Origin: Neocallimastix lanati (nom. inval.)
Taxonomy: Eukaryota > Neocallimastigomycota > Neocallimastigomycetes > Neocallimastigales > Neocallimastigaceae
NCBI GenBank assembly: GCA_016946835.1
Contig: JACVTC010000023.1
Location: 1,128,501-1,192,500 of the forward strand
Direction: 5' to 3'
DNA length: 64,000 nt
In this document: positions 15,896 through 27,639 of the stretch, one piece after another
How positions within the stretch are numbered: the first letter of the stretch is position 1
Layout: each line of letters opens with the position of its first letter
Position numbers and translations under genes: made by a program
Notes under the pieces: generated by a model
Told to the model about the DNA's origin: nothing
The model's input: only the letters and a program-made list of their open reading frames with translations
Database searches by the model: none

Positions 15896-18711
15896 AATAT
15901 ATAATATTTATTAATTTAATATCTTTTATATTTATTTATATTTACATATTTAAACTATCATTTAAAATAAATAATAAATAATAATGATAAAAAAATAAAT
16001 ATAAAATTAAATTATATTAAAACAATTATATATAATAAATCATTTATCGTGTTTTTTTTTTTTTTTTATTCATAAAAGGAAATACATATCTAAAATTGAA
16101 TTATAAATAAGTAATTAAATATATATCTTTAAAGGATTATTTTATAGGGATTAAATACTTTTTTTTTTTTTTTTATTTTATTAGAATATAAAGGATTTTT
16201 CTTTTTTTTTTTTTAAAAAAAAAAATAATAATAAATAAATAATAAAATATATAAAAAAATAAAGAAATTAATTTAACCATTAAGATTTTTTAAATATTTT
16301 TTATTGAAAGAAAATAAATAGTTAGAATATAAAGTACAATTTGAATAAAATAAAATAATATAGAGTACAAATTGAATAAAATGCAATAAATAGTTGAAAT
16401 ATAATATAGAATACAAATTGAATAAATTGAATAAAGAGAAATAAAATAAAATAACTAGTTTAAATATAAATATAAAGTACAAATTGAATAAAATAAAATA
16501 AAATAAAATAAATAGTAGAATATGAATATAAAGTACAGAATAAAATAAAATAAAAAAAATATATTAAAACAAAAAATTTAATCAATCAATTATATAAAAA
16601 TATAAAAATCAATAATATACAAAAAGTTATAATAGTAATTAGCAATTGTTTTAGAAAATCACTTTATTTTATTTAAATGAAAAAATGCTAACAAAATAAA
16701 TTTTAATATTAAATTTAAATTGAATATAATTGCTAGAATTTCAATATTTAAACTTAAAATATCATTGTTTAGTACTACTTATATAATTTTAATAATATCA
16801 ATATATTAAATAACATTTAAAATATAAATGACCCATACAAAAGCTATATCAAATTTAATAATAATTAATAATTTTACATTTCACTATTATTTAAATCTTC
16901 ATTTAATATAATTTATATAAAATAAAAATATATTTATATCTATAATCAATATAAATTTAAAATTAACTATTACAAAAATAAATGTATAAATTTAGTTATC
17001 ATAAAAAATGGAATAAAATTATAGTTTATTGTAATTAGTAAAATTAGTTATAATTGAAAATTAAAATTTAAATAAATTATATGAAATACATCTAAAAAAT
17101 AAAAATATATTTATGTACTTAATAATATAATAGTAATAATAATGAAATAAATAAAATTTAAATAAATTATGAATAGTTATTTTTTGTAAAATTTAATTAA
17201 TTAATTAATAATAATAATAATGATAATAATAAATAATAATAATAATAATAATAATACTAAAATAAATAAAATTTACAATAAACTATAATGATAAATTATC
17301 TTGTACAATTTATTTAATAGGTCCGAAAATATTTAAAGGTTTTAATATGATTAATTCTATTTATAAAAAAAAAGTTAAAGAAAAAAAATTAAATGAGTAA
17401 TATATATAATTATTTTTTTTTTTTTAATTCTTCCTATAATATAAAAATTATAATTATATATTTATATAGCTCTTTTTTTATATATAAATAGTAAAATTTT
17501 ATTTATTTTATTATTATTAATATTACAATTATTATTAAATAAATATGATTATTATCTAATTCATTATATATGTAATATTTATTTAAGCTTCAACATTTTA
17601 ATATTTTACGTACAAATTTATATACCTTTTCTATTATTAATTATATTTGTACAACTAAAGTGTAATATTTTAAATATATATATATATTTTTTTAATTAAA
17701 TTTCCAAAATAGTAATAATTAATATTGGATTAATTGATTAATTGTACAAATTTTCCTTTAAAATTTCACATTTTCATTTTTTTTTTTTTTTTAAATTTAA
17801 TATGACTAATAAAATATATATATATAAGATATTTAATTTCTTTTATACCAAATCATTAAAATTTATTATTTTTTTATATATTTATGAAGATTAAGTAATA
17901 TTGAAATATTAATATATATTAAAGATAATAATTATATATACGAATTAGTATTTTCATATAATTATTCCTTTGGCATAAGATTTAATAATGACAAAAAAAA
18001 AAAAAAAAAAAAAAAAAAAAACATATTTTTTTAATTATATTTTTAAACTTTACAGTAATATAATATCTTTCATTATTGAAACCAATGTCTTTATTTAAAA
18101 TAATGAATTAAGAAAAAAAATTCATGTTTTTGTTTAATAAATAAATTGTTTATAAAATAATTAATAATAAAATATAAAATTATAATAAACTTTATAATTT
18201 AAAATTAAAATCATTTAATAATTCTTAATATTTATTATTATGTTTTAATTTTTATAAAATAATAATTTTTTTTATTACTTTACATATAATATTTTGTTCG
18301 TGCTATAATTATTTAATACTTTATTAAAAAATATTATGATTAAAATCTTTTCTTGTATGATACTATTTAATAGTTATTGCTTATTCTAGTAAATTAATTT
18401 TAATATTTAAACGTGAAAGAATAATCATTGAAAGAATTAAATATATTGGTTTATTTAATAATATTCCTTATTTTTATAGAATTCTTTAATAATATAAATA
18501 TAATTGTTTACATTTATTTGTGTAAAGTATTAAAAATTTCCTAAAAAGTAAAGTATTTTTAATTAAAGATAAAATAAATAAATAAAATTTGTATATATTT
18601 CCATATATAAGTATTAAAAAATTTAAATTTCTTTTTATTATTATATAATTATTATTATTAATATTAATAATAATTAATAATTATTCCATAAATTATGAAA
18701 TTCTAATACTT
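15673..18711. other. Intergenic with simple repeats
   Basis: Contains an 8-bp (ATAGATAA)n array at about 15777-15846, a roughly 33-nt poly(A) at 15858-15890, and a minisatellite at 16310-16555 listed separately. From 16560 to 18711 I see only A/T-rich sequence with homopolymer runs and no ORF, tRNA or rRNA. Confidence 0.7.
16310..16555. repeat. Minisatellite, degenerate unit of about 35-60 bp
   Basis: Five to six imperfect copies of a unit of the form (TAGTA)GAATATAAAGTACAAATTGAATAAAATAAAATAAA, with length variation in the AAAAT part. The core RAGTACARATTGAATAAAA is also present once in an SMG7-like gene intron at about 8116-8160. A small open frame on the minus strand here merely translates the repeat. 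Confidence 0.75.
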
Positions 18712-19086
18712 CCTTCTTGATGGAAAAGATACAGGTATTATTGATTTAAATTATAAATAAAAAAATGGGATGTTTTGTTTAAGAACAAAATTATTTCTGG
18801 TGATTATTCTAAAACGCCATTCTTTGTGCGATATGGCTTTCTTTACAGAAATTCAGCCAAGGGCTAGTACTCGTTAAGGGTTGCTGTTCTTATGGTATAA
18901 GCGCAATCTAACCAGGAGCAAAATGGTGAAAATATAGTAAGACAGGCAAGCAGGGTCAATGCCTCTGAAGGAGAAAACCTAATTTCTTTCAGAGAGACAA
19001 TTCCAATCCTATTCCAGAATAAGAATTCCCATTAAACAGAAATCTTATAATCTGGAGGGAAGGTTCGTTGTATATGAACTTTTTTC
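18712..19086 (+). ncRNA. Candidate structured non-coding RNA (class unknown), possibly Pol III-transcribed
   Basis: This is an isolated island of mixed composition, densest from 18795 to 19080, in several kilobases of A/T desert. It has no open frame of useful length on either strand. Strong stem at 18963-18994: CTCTGAA-GG-AGAAA, loop ACCTAA, TTTCT-TTCAGAG (12 pairs with a GG bulge). Other possible stems are CAGCC with GGTTG (about 18854-18883) and CAGGC with GCCT (about 18944-18963). The 3' end has a small GTTC/GAAC hairpin (19063-19079) followed directly by six T residues (19080-19085), which would serve as a Pol III terminator. TGGTATAAGCG (18893-18903) fits the A-box consensus TRGYNNARNNG, and GGTTCG (19062-19067) resembles the start of a B box. 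I could not match it to 5S, U1-U6, SRP, RNase P/MRP, U3 or telomerase RNA motifs. The strand is chosen from the terminator and A box. Confidence 0.5.
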
Positions 19087-21981
19087 TGAATTTATTTATA
19101 TACTTTATAATTTATTCATTTATTAATTGCATGAATAAATAATAAAGTTTAAAGTTCGCAATAATTGAGGCTGTAAAATAAATAAAAAAAAAATGAAATT
19201 GTAATATACTTCTATTTACGTAAATATTACATATATTATTATATCCAGTATATATCTTAAAAATTAAGAATAAAATTTCTGATTTCTAACATTTATATTT
19301 AAATAATATAGAAGTGCATTGTATATTTTTAGAATTTATTTCTAAAAATATAAAAAAATATATATATAAAATTATTATTTAATAAATTTTTTAAATCTAT
19401 TATTTTCGATTTAATAATATTAAAAATATTTCATAATTTATTTTATTGTTTAACTATTGAAGTTACTAATTAATACTAAATAAAAAGCATTAATTATAAT
19501 AATAAATAATAAATAATAAATAATAAATAATAAATAATAAATAATAAATAATAAATAGTAAATAATAAATAATAAATAATTAATAAAAAAATAATAAATA
19601 AATAATAAATAAAATAAATAATAAATAATAAATAATAATAAATAATAAATAATTGAATAATAAATAATAAATAATAAATAATAATTATTAAATAGTTAAT
19701 ATTATTAATATCAAGATTATATTACAATATATATTCAATATAAAAAAAAATAATATTATATTGATAATTATAGAATTATATAATAAATATTATATATTTA
19801 CTTAATATATTAAATTAGATAATATGATATATTACATTATATTACACAATATGTTAATTTTAATATAATATATTAAAAAAATCAAAATTATTATAATTGC
19901 CTTATTTATAGTTATACAAATCAAAAATTTTTTTTAATATTTCAAAAACTAAACGTTACAAAAAAATAATCAAACTTTAATTTTATTGGATTCATCAAAA
20001 ATCAAAACCATACAATATAATTTATTATATGAAAAATAGTAACTATATATATTAAAATACATTAGAAGTATAATCAATCAATATATTATATATAATAATA
20101 TTATAATTTTAATATATAATTAATTAAACGTTTGGTTTTTTCACAAAATCATAGTTTCCAATTATGTTGTAATATATTCAAATTAAAAGATTCAAAGTTA
20201 ATTAAAAAATCTAATAATATATTACACAATGTATTAGAATAAACATAAGTCAGCGGTAAAACGAAAAATATCAAATAAATACTAATAAATAAAATTAAAA
20301 TATTTATAAATAAAAATATATATAAAAAATTAGTTTATATTTAAAATATTTAAAATATTTTAAAAAGAGAAAAGAAAAGAAAAAAAAAATTATAATAAAA
20401 AAAAAATAATATATTTTTTTTTTTTATTTATAATGATATAATTTATATAAACATTAAATATAAACAAAATTTATAATTTTAATTGTCATTATTTCATCTT
20501 AATTCATATTCATTAATAAATTTATGAAATAGATTGTTATTAAAAAAATATTTGATATATATAAATATTTATATTATATTATCACTTTTATTTTTATTTT
20601 ATTTTATTAAAGTTCAGTTCAGTTCAGTTTTTTTTTTTTTTTTTTTTTATTATTTTGATAATCAATTAATAATTCAATTTTAAATTTCTATTTTTATATA
20701 TATAATTAATAATAGAGGTCATTCATTAATAATTTAATAAATTTGTATATTTTAATCAGTGATATAATTATTAATTACTACTAATAATAATTAGTTTATT
20801 ACTTTTTCTTATAATATAAATATATATATTTAAATATTTAATATCATTTATTTATTTATTTTTAAAAACTTTTGTTATTTGTTATATTAAAATAATTAAG
20901 AATATTTTTTTTTTTTTTTTGTAAATTATTTATTATATTAAAATAATTAAGAATATTAATATATTTTTTTTATTTTAAAAAGATTGATATATTTGCCATT
21001 TTAATATAAATATAAATATATATATTATATATATTTATATTCTTTTTCATCATTAATTTATTTAAACTTTATAATAAAAATTTTCTAAAAATTTAATAAA
21101 ATTTTTTTTTCTTTTGTTAAGAAGTCTGCATAATAATAACATCTAAAATTAAATTTTAAAAAATTATATATTAATAATAAAAAAAAGAGAAATTAAATAA
21201 TAATAATAAATATATATAAATAAAAAATAAAATAAAATTAAAAAATAAATAAAATTTTATACTATAACTATTTATAACGAATAAAAATAAATGGTTAATA
21301 GTATAGAATTTTAAAAGAAGAAAAAAAAGAAAGAAAGAAAAAAAATAAAAATAAAAATAAATCGCAACTCGTAGAAGAAATAAAATCAATAAATATTATA
21401 ATATTTAAATAAATTCAAAAATATATGTATATATAATTTAAAAAAAAAAAAAAAAAATTAAATTCAATAAATTTTAATTATTCATCAATACAATAATACA
21501 ATCATACAATCGAAAAACATATTTATTTTATTTATATATAATTTTTCATAAAACTTTTTTTTTTTATAATTAATTTCCTATCTTTGATAATTGTAAGTAA
21601 AATATTTGATATATTATATATAATTGCGAAGTTTAGTATAAAATATATAAATTTATAGTATAATACATTATAAAGTATATATTTTTTTACTTTTTTTTTT
21701 TTTTTTTTTTTTCTATTAAATAAAAATATAAATAAATTTTATTTATTTATTTTGTTATTTTTAAATAAAAATATGAATATAAATTTTCATTTTATTCGTA
21801 TTATTAAATTTATTTTATATAATTTTAATGTATATATATAATATTTAAAAATAAAATATAATATAATATAAATTATATTAAAAACATATTATACAGAAAA
21901 AAAAATAAGGAAAAGATATATAAATATACAAAAAATTAATTCAATATAAATAACATTAAATTATAAATATAGTAAAAGAAA
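19087..21981. other. Intergenic with AATAAAT-type satellite
   Basis: A (TAAATAA)n-like array of about 190 bp occupies 19496-19685. The rest is A/T-only sequence with homopolymers, e.g. poly(T) at 20628-20648 and 21693-21712. The region just before 21982 presumably holds the promoter of the MICAL-like gene. No gene is seen. Confidence 0.65.
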
Positions 21982-22779
21982 ATGTTAGGAGGTCTTAACG
22001 CTTTGAAAACTGATACTTCAAACGTCAAGGAAAAATTGATTGCTTTTGTTGAAGCTGATGATTTTACTGAAACTTTAGAAGCTTTTCAAGTTTATAAACA
22101 ATCCTGTATTGACAAATTAGAAAAATTAAAGGAAGGCAATGGAAATAATGAAGTAGCAAATATATTCAATAAACAAAATACAACACAACCAAAGAAAGAT
22201 AATACCCCAATTGATTTATCTGTTCCAGAAGATGAATCTTGGAGAAATTTACCAGAATTTATTGAAATTGAAGAAATTATTAAGGAAGATACATTCAATA
22301 TTAAAACAAAGGAGCCATATATCGTGTACACAAACTTAAAAAAGGCCAGTATACGTTCAATTCCACATTTACGTCCAATGTGGAAAGGTTTAGATAGTCA
22401 CTTTGAAGCTGAAGAATATCAAAAAAGTGCTAAAGTTTACGATGAATTTTTAAAGAAGAGAGATGAATACAGAGAAGATAATAAAAAAATTTATCCTCAA
22501 GAAAGAAATATTCTTATTATTGGTGCCGGTCCAGCCGGTCTTAGAATGGCTATTGAAGCTGCTTTCTTAAAATTTAATAATATTGTTGTTGCTGAAAAGA
22601 AAAATTTCTTTGATAGAACAGAAATTTTAGAAGCTTGGCCATTCGATCTTATCGATCTTCGTGATTTAGGTGTTCGTGATCTCTACACTAACTTTGGTGT
22701 TCGTGGTCATGATTTAATATCAACAAAAAGACTTCAACTTTGTTTGTTAAAACTTGCACTTATTCTTGGTGTTAGAGGT

Positions 22780-22827
<48 letters not shown>

Positions 22828-22942
22828 TATATAATAAAAAATTAAATAATTATATAATTTAAATGTATATTACTTTTATATAATAATATGTAATGAAATA
22901 TATATAAATATAATATTAATAATTTATAAAATTTTATTTTTA

Positions 22943-22973
<31 letters not shown>

Positions 22974-25693
22974 TTTATTTTTATTTTATTAATTTTATTT
23001 TTATAATTATATCAATTCAATATATAATATTTCCATATAAAAATAAAATTTTCATAATAAATATTTTATTTGATTTACATATTTTATAATATATACATAT
23101 AACAATTAAATTTACAAATTCAGTTTATCCAAGTTCAGAATATAAATATGTTAACCGTTTTAATAATAAGAAATCACCATATTATACAGCAACTTTTGAA
23201 ACAGAGTATGATGAACTTAAAAATTATGAATTTAATGTTTTAGTGGATGCATCTGGTCATAATAGTAATATTATGAAGGAATTTAATTTTGAAAAAGAAG
23301 TAATTCCAGGTCTTCATGATATTGCTATTACTGCAAATTTTGATACTGATAATAATATTAATAATTTAAATAAAGCTAAATATACTCCATTCAATCATGG
23401 TATTTGTAATGTTCAATTTTCAAATATTATTTACAACTCTGATGAAACGCATTTCATCTTAACTACACCAGATAAGGAAAACTTATTGGATACTGGTGTA
23501 CTTATTGAAGATAAGGATTCATTAGATGAATTATTAGAACCAGAAAATGTTAATTATGATATTTTAGCAACTTATCTTAGAAGAGTAGCTGATAAATGTA
23601 AGATTCCAGCTACATGTTTATTATCTATTTCAAATAAGACGAATAAACCATGTATTGGTATTTACAATATTTCAGAACGTCATTGTGCTAATAAGCCAAG
23701 TAAATTCTTAGCTGAGGTATAAAAAAAAACATTTTTTATTTAAAAGATAAAATTTGTAGTTTAAATGATAAGTAATATGAATAATAAATCATTATTAGCA
23801 ATTATATAGATAATAATAAATAATAAAATATATATTAATTATTTTAAAAAGCATTAGTAATATAAAGTGATAATAATAATAATATTAAATACATTAATAA
23901 AAAAAAATAATTATGATGATAAATAATAGTTATATTAATAGTATAATTGCATTTTGTAATATAAAGTGATAATAATAATAATATTAAATACATTAATAAA
24001 AAAAAATAATTATGATGATAAATAATAGTTATATTAATAGTATAATTGCATTTTGTAATATAAAGTGATAATAAGAAAAAAAAATAGTAATATTAATAAT
24101 AATGATAACAATAATTATAATTTTTTTATTAATAAAATTGTAAATTACAATTATTTATTTGTATTATTAAACATATAGCCATACGAATACACTCCACCAA
24201 GAATTGAACCACCACAAAAAATTATAAAGAAGATTCCAAATAAGGAAAGAATTGAAAAAGAAGAAATCTACAACGAAAGAATGAAGCGTAGAAGAGAAAT
24301 GGAATTAGAATTGGAAAGAAAACGTAAGGAAGAAGAAGCTAGAAAAAAGGCCGAAGAAGAGGCTAGAAGAAAAGCTGAGGAAGAAGCTAAAAGAAAAGCT
24401 GAAGAAGAAGCTAAAAGAAAAGCTGAGGAAGAAGCTAAAAGAAAAGCTGGAGAAGAAGCAAAAAGAAAGGCTGAAGAAGAAGCTAAAAGAAAGGCTGAAG
24501 AAGAAGAAAGAAAGAAGAAAGCTGAAGAAGACGCTAAAAGAAGAAAAGAAGAAGCTGCTCTTGCAAAGAAGAGAATGGATGAAGACGCCAAGTTGATGAG
24601 TGATTTAAGAAGAAGAGGAGGTGGTTCTTCTAGTCCAATTCCAAGACCACTTTCAAGAAACTCACTTTATGTCTTAAATCAACAACAAAATGCTAAGAAA
24701 GAATTCTCAAGTAAACCAAAGGACTTCCCATCTAAGAATTTATCTGGTTTAGTTTCCAAGAGAATGAGTTTCTTTGCTCAAGTTTCTGATGATGTTAAAA
24801 AGCCAGAACTTGTAAAGAAGGTTTCAAAAATTAATGTTAAAAAATGGGAAACTATTACCGCTGGTAAAGAAGAACCAAAACCAAAACCAAAGGAAGAACC
24901 AAAGCCAAAGAATAATGGTCCAACTTGGAGTGAGAGACAAAAGGCTTTAGCTAAACAAAAGGAAGAAGAAAAGAAGAGAAAGGAAGAACTTCTTAGAAAG
25001 GGTAGAGAAGAAGATGAAATATTAATTAAAGAAGCTCTAGAAGAACAGAGAAAGAAGAAGGAAGCTGAAAAGGAAAGATTAAGACTCTTAAAGGAGGAAG
25101 AAGAAAGAAACCATGTTAAACAACTTCCACAAGAATTTGAAAAGGAAGCACTTGAAAATAATAAGAAGAAGGAAAAACAAAAGGCTATGGATGAAGAAGA
25201 ATCAGCTCGTCTTCGTCGTGAAGCTGAATATGCTAAGGCTGAAAAATTATTAAAAGAAAACAAGGATAATACTCCAAAGAAGGCTTTATTCGTTGCCATG
25301 ATTGGTGATGCCTTACTTGAACCATATTGGGAACAAAATAATGGTTTAGCTTATTCTACATTATCCGCTATGGATTTAGCATGGATATTACAAATGATGG
25401 GTGAACCAGAAAAATGGTCTGTTGAATGTAATGGTGGTATGGAAGGACCATCAATTTTAACTAAACATGAGAAGATGTACTGGCAATTCTTAGCTTGTAC
25501 TACTGATAATCTTCAAAGTCAAGAACGTTATTCTATTGATCCATTAGTTAGATATGATCGTGTTGGTAAGAGAATGAAGATTGAACACCAACAAATTGTT
25601 TCTAAATTAATGAATGAAAAATACCCATCCACTAATATGACTCGTAAGAGCGATAAGAGAATTTCTGTTTGGACTACTCCAGGTCTTAACTAA
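21982..25693 (+). CDS. MICAL-type FAD monooxygenase with a large coiled-coil insertion in the FAD domain
   Basis: Three exons: 21982-22777, 23124-23716, 24179-25693. They total 2904 nt and encode 967 residues. MICAL enzymes are NADPH-dependent FAD monooxygenases that oxidise actin methionines and disassemble filaments. Visible matches are the N-terminal FVEADDFTETLEAFQ, the dinucleotide motif GAGPAGLR (181-188, animal form GAGPCGLR), WPFDLIDLRDLG, LQLCLLKLALILGV, NYEFNVLVDASG, the second flavin motif DETHFILTTPDKENLLDTGVL (from 372), and a C-terminal part GDALLEPYW (from 839). The last is followed by SAMDLAWIL and the MICAL-typical RYSIDPLVRY. Between LRRVADKCK..FLAEV and GDALLEPYW sit about 365 extra residues (464-829), highly charged KAEEEAKRK repeats and KEEEKKRKEEL helices with a Ser/Pro-rich break. 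No CH or LIM domain is seen. Intron 2 lies exactly at the start of the insertion. If that intron were retained, the frame would end at 23722. Confidence 0.85.
23852..24070. repeat. 99-bp tandem repeat in intron 2 of the MICAL-like gene
   Basis: The segment starting GTAATATAAAGTGATAATAA recurs at 23857, 23956 and 24055, an exact 99-bp period. That is two full units plus a partial third. The two full copies look identical over nearly all their length, so the duplication is recent. Confidence 0.85.
24345..24515 (+). repeat. 24-nt coding tandem repeat (AKRKAEEE octapeptide)
   Basis: About seven units of GAAGAAGCTAAAAGAAAAGC-type sequence encode repeated AKRKAEEE/EEAKRKAE octads. They form the first coiled-coil segment of the insertion in the MICAL-like protein. 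Variants (KAGEEAKRK, EEERKKKAEED) show divergence at the edges. Copy number is likely to differ between strains. Confidence 0.8.
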
Positions 25694-25698
25694 ACAAA

Positions 25699-25734
<36 letters not shown>

Positions 25735-26869
25735 AATAAGGAAATAATTTATAAATATATAAAAGTAAATTTTAATAATAATAATTAAAATATAATAATA
25801 TTTTTTTATTTATTAATTCTTCTACGAATTTTTTTTTTCTTTCTTTTTTTTTTTTTTTATAAAAAATTAGAGAAAATACTAATAATTAAAATTATAAATG
25901 TATATCTAAAAAAAAAAAAAAAAAAATTAGAAAATTTATTATTTAAAATTTAAAAAAATATAAATATATAAAAAAAACATATTTAATTCGAAATAAAATA
26001 AAAAAAAAAAAAAAAAAATTTTTTTTTTTTTTTTTAAATTTATTATTTAAAATTTAAAAAAATATAAATATATAAAAAAAACATATTTAATTCGAAATAA
26101 AATAAAAAAAAAAAAAAAAATTTTTTTTTTTTAATAAATTACTGTATCAAAAATAATAATTATAAAATAAATACTTCGTAATAAATAAAAATTATAAAAT
26201 AATACTTAAATAAATAAAATAAAATAAATAAATAAATAAAAAATAAATAAAATAAATAAATAAATAAAAATAAAATATAATTTAAATATTTATAAATAAT
26301 AATAATATTAATTAATAATATTAATAATTATACATAATATATTAAATAGTTCGCGCAACCTTTTTTTTAAATAAATAAATTATATTATTATATTATTATA
26401 TTTAAAAATTGGTTTTTATATAATTTATTTAATTATATTAAATTATTATATGTATTGTTAGCAAAGAAGAATTTAGTACAGAAGTAGCAGTTAGATACGA
26501 ATTTAAATTAAAATATATAAAAAGGACATTTTAATAATATAAAGAAATAAAAAAAAAAAAAAATAAAATAGAAAAAATAATATTATATTATCTAAAAATA
26601 ATATTAAACTAATAAAAAGTATTTTAAAAATTAATATAATGATGAACTGTTATATATATATATATATATATATACATATATTTTATATTTTTTTATAAAA
26701 GAAAAGTTACTAATTTGTAAAATTGTGACTATGTTTGTAATTAATTTATATTTTATGATTTTGATTCAAAATTCAAAAAAAAAAAAAAGAATAAAATTAT
26801 TAAATAAGCAGTTACTAAAAAATGCACAAAGAATACACCATTAATAATTGTATTCAGATACGTTCTAAA
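25694..26869. repeat. 3' flank of the MICAL-like gene with a tandem duplication of about 106 bp
   Basis: A block of A/T sequence with the recognisable core CATATTTAATTCGAAATAAA occurs twice, at about 25934-26020 and 26040-26125, each copy ending in poly(A)/poly(T). The poly(A) at 25703-25730 follows the stop closely. The rest to 26869 is A/T-rich without a gene. Confidence 0.6.
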
Positions 26870-27175
26870 TAATATAATAATAGTAAATTATTTGTAAAAT
26901 TATCAGTATAATAAGCATTGGATAACTCTAAGGAATTGTTGTCGAAGGTTAGAATATGAAATTGATTTGATTTTAATATTTTCAGTATTTTTTAACTTTT
27001 TAACTTCATTAGGTGAATAATATTATTTATTATAACATTATTTGAGAATCCAATGTTGATATTTTTTTCATTACTATCAGTAGAGTTTGGTTCATCTCTA
27101 ACATTATTGCTCTGGAATTTGTTATTTTTAATTTTTCCTTTTTTCTTTGTTCTTTTTCTTTTTTTTTTTTTCTTT

Positions 27176-27206
<31 letters not shown>

Positions 27207-27380
27207 GTTGTTGTTGTTGTTATTGTTGTTGTTGTTTATTATCATTTTTTCTTGGATTATTATTTTATCTTTCTTTTGAATTAATTTTTTTTATTTCTTT
27301 AGGTATTAAAGAAACATGTATTTAGTGATATTTCCATCTTTATGACATATGTAACAATAATTTACTTTACTCTTGAAAAA
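26870..27380 (-). pseudogene. Possible decayed coding relic with zinc-knuckle-like peptide (gag-like?)
   Basis: On the minus strand, 27366-27306 reads NYCYICHKDGNITKYMFL. This resembles a CCHC zinc knuckle (C-x2-C-x4-H-x4-C) whose His and last Cys are replaced by Asn and Met. It is followed by Lys-rich and poly-Asn or poly-Gln tracts, then NNKFQSNNVRDEPNSTDSNE and, after a one-base shift, YSPNEVKKLKNTENIKIKS. The local composition is less A/T-extreme than the flanks. Stops and frameshifts interrupt the reading. A retrotransposon Gag remnant is one possibility; an unrelated low-complexity gene remnant or chance are others. Confidence 0.25.
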
Positions 27381-27573
27381 TATATATATGACAAATTAAA
27401 AAATTGTAAAACTAATTATTTAAAAATTAAATATTTAATTGATTATAATACATATTTAAATGTAAAAAATATTTGTATAATAATGTAAAAACAAGAGATT
27501 CCAAAATTTTAGTAATATTTGATTAAAAAGTATAAAAATTATTGATTTACTTCATTTTGAAAATAATTCATCG

Positions 27574-27615
<42 letters not shown>

Positions 27616-27639
27616 CATAATGATATATAATATAATGAT

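Noticed and set aside
16273-16482. 69-codon minus-strand frame rich in Phe/Tyr/Leu
   Set aside because: Translation of the AAAAT-rich minisatellite; no protein-like features.
18712-19086. 5S rRNA, U-snRNA, SRP, RNase P/MRP or telomerase RNA identity for the island
   Set aside because: None of the hallmark motifs that I know could be found convincingly, e.g. no SRP UGUAA/AGCAG pattern, no ACAGAG of U6, no CUAACCCUAA template.
23243-23722. Stop codon TAA at 23720 as the end of the MICAL-like gene
   Set aside because: GAG|GTATAA is a good donor, and splicing to 24179 restores the missing C-terminal half of the flavin domain in frame.
24268-25299. Minus-strand frames rich in Leu/Ser/Phe opposite the MICAL-like gene exon 3
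   Set aside because: Antisense translation of the KAEEEAKRK coding repeats; the plus strand carries the conserved protein.
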